From the NCBI GenBank assembly GCA_900555745.1, contig USMH01000085.1:1-5337 (forward strand): a DNA stretch of 5,337 nucleotides, written 5' to 3'. Position 1 is the stretch's first letter. Every line of letters begins with the position of its first letter. Positions 4,613 to 5,337 of this stretch are shown piece after piece. Position numbers and translations under genes: made by a program. The stretch comes from an uncultured Collinsella sp. GTDB lineage: Bacteria > Actinomycetota > Coriobacteriia > Coriobacteriales > Coriobacteriaceae. The notes below the pieces were generated by a model that saw only the letters and a program-made list of their open reading frames with translations, was not told the DNA's origin and ran no database searches.

Positions 4613-5337
4613 GCCAGCCAGTCGCGCATCTCGTCCTTTAGGCGCTCCCAGGTCGCTTGCGTGGCGGAATCGGTAAAGGAGCGCGTAATGCCAAAGGGTG
4701 CGTCGAGCAGGCGGTAGATATCGCCCTGCTCGCGCGCCAGCGCGCGGCTCGCTGGATAGACGAGCTCAAACATAAAGCAGATGAGCCCCACCAGGTAGTC
4801 GGCGGGCTCGTCGCGTTCATCGCGTGCGACGCAGCGGTGCTCGTCGAAGGCAGCGAGAGCCGGTGTCGAGAACCGGCTGGCGAGAAATGCGTCCTCATCA
4901 ACCTTGAGGATAGTGTCGACGGTGCTGTCGGCGATGGTGCGCATAATGTCGATCTTGTCGCCATCGCGCACGATATCGCAGAAGCGCCGTGTGCGCTCGT
5001 CGAGTTGTGCCGGCAGGCGAAAGTCGCTGTGATAGGCGATGCTCGCGCGGATGAGCTCGTCGTGCTCGTCGGTCTCGATAAAATCTCGGATGCTTGTTGT
5101 GGCAGGTGCGTCGTCGGGGTTCTCGCCAAAGAGGACCCCGACGCCCAACGCTGCGTGGCTCATACTCTCGGCGTCCTTAAAGGTGTCCCAGCGCCGCAAC
5201 TGTTCAAAGCGTCCCATATCGTGTAACAGGCCGCAAAGCCAGGCCAGGTCAATATCCTCTGTCGACCAGCCCTGCTCGCGCGCCACGGCATCGCATGCCT
5301 CGGCAACGTGGTACGTATGCTCGATTTTGAGCGCGAT
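4603..5337 (-). CDS. HD-domain metal-dependent phosphohydrolase, N-terminus cut off by the window edge
   Basis: The frame stays open to the right edge (244 codons visible), so the true start lies outside. The GTG at 5284-5286 is internal, because conserved HD sequence continues upstream of it. In visible numbering, K4IEHTYHV11 supplies the first HD-superfamily histidine (H7) and LLHDMGRFEQ (37-46) the HD pair H39-D40. H61 (SMSHAAL), H103 (IAYHSDFRLP) and D127 in RDGDKIDIMR (124-133) fit further metal ligands of an H...HD...H...H...D pattern. This supports a hydrolase acting on a phosphoester or nucleotide with one or two metal ions. The substrate cannot be read from the sequence. The remaining C-terminal part (about 135-244) is mostly helical and carries no second domain I recognise. 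The gene converges on etfA and shares its stop bases. Nothing links it functionally to the Etf operon. Confidence 0.85.
   Translation of the reverse strand: MALKIEHTYHVAEACDAVAREQGWSTEDIDLAWLCGLLHDMGRFEQLRRWDTFKDAESMSHAALGVGVLFGENPDDAPATTSIRDFIETDEHDELIRASIAYHSDFRLPAQLDERTRRFCDIVRDGDKIDIMRTIADSTVDTILKVDEDAFLASRFSTPALAAFDEHRCVARDERDEPADYLVGLICFMFELVYPASRALAREQGDIYRLLDAPFGITRSFTDSATQATWERLKDEMRDWLARS

Noticed and set aside
1..5337. CRISPR arrays, insertion sequences, toxin-antitoxin or phage-defence modules
   Set aside because: No regular repeats, terminal inverted repeats, transposase motifs or recognisable defence proteins were found on either strand.

Overview
The window reads as high-GC, gene-dense bacterial chromosome. 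GC content, codon choice and gene content (a hydroxyacid dehydrogenase with an electron-transfer flavoprotein whose alpha subunit carries a ferredoxin domain) suggest an anaerobic gut actinobacterium of the Coriobacteriia, plausibly Collinsella or a relative. The taxonomic call is an inference from style and content; no rRNA or other marker is present.

Layout. Left edge, minus strand: two small genes translated leftward and joined by an ATGA overlap. The first (98 aa) is an unrecognised hypothetical. The second is an N-terminally anchored exported protein that runs off the left edge. A gene-free divergent region of about 350 bp follows (635-980). It holds an inverted repeat, a cluster of TTGAC/TGACCAA repeats, a weak plus-strand promoter candidate and a set of mutually exclusive small hairpins. 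Centre, plus strand: a tight three-gene operon (981-4606) encoding an FAD-linked 2-hydroxyacid dehydrogenase (533 aa), EtfB (271 aa) and EtfA with an N-terminal two-cluster ferredoxin domain (401 aa). The gaps between these genes are 2 nt and 0 nt. Right edge, minus strand: an HD-domain metal-dependent phosphohydrolase, missing its N-terminus, that converges on the operon. The four bases CTAG serve as the stop codon of both genes.

How the genes work together. The central operon has the composition of the Ldh-EtfAB (LctBCD) complex of Acetobacterium woodii, in which lactate oxidation with NAD+ is driven by simultaneous oxidation of reduced ferredoxin (flavin-based electron confurcation). The dehydrogenase would oxidise lactate or another 2-hydroxyacid at FAD. 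EtfAB would carry the bifurcating flavin and the shuttling flavin. The fused ferredoxin domain would connect to soluble ferredoxin. No lactate permease, racemase or regulator is visible, so the substrate is not fixed by context. The flanking minus-strand genes have no evident functional link to the operon. I see no mobile element, CRISPR array, tRNA or rRNA.
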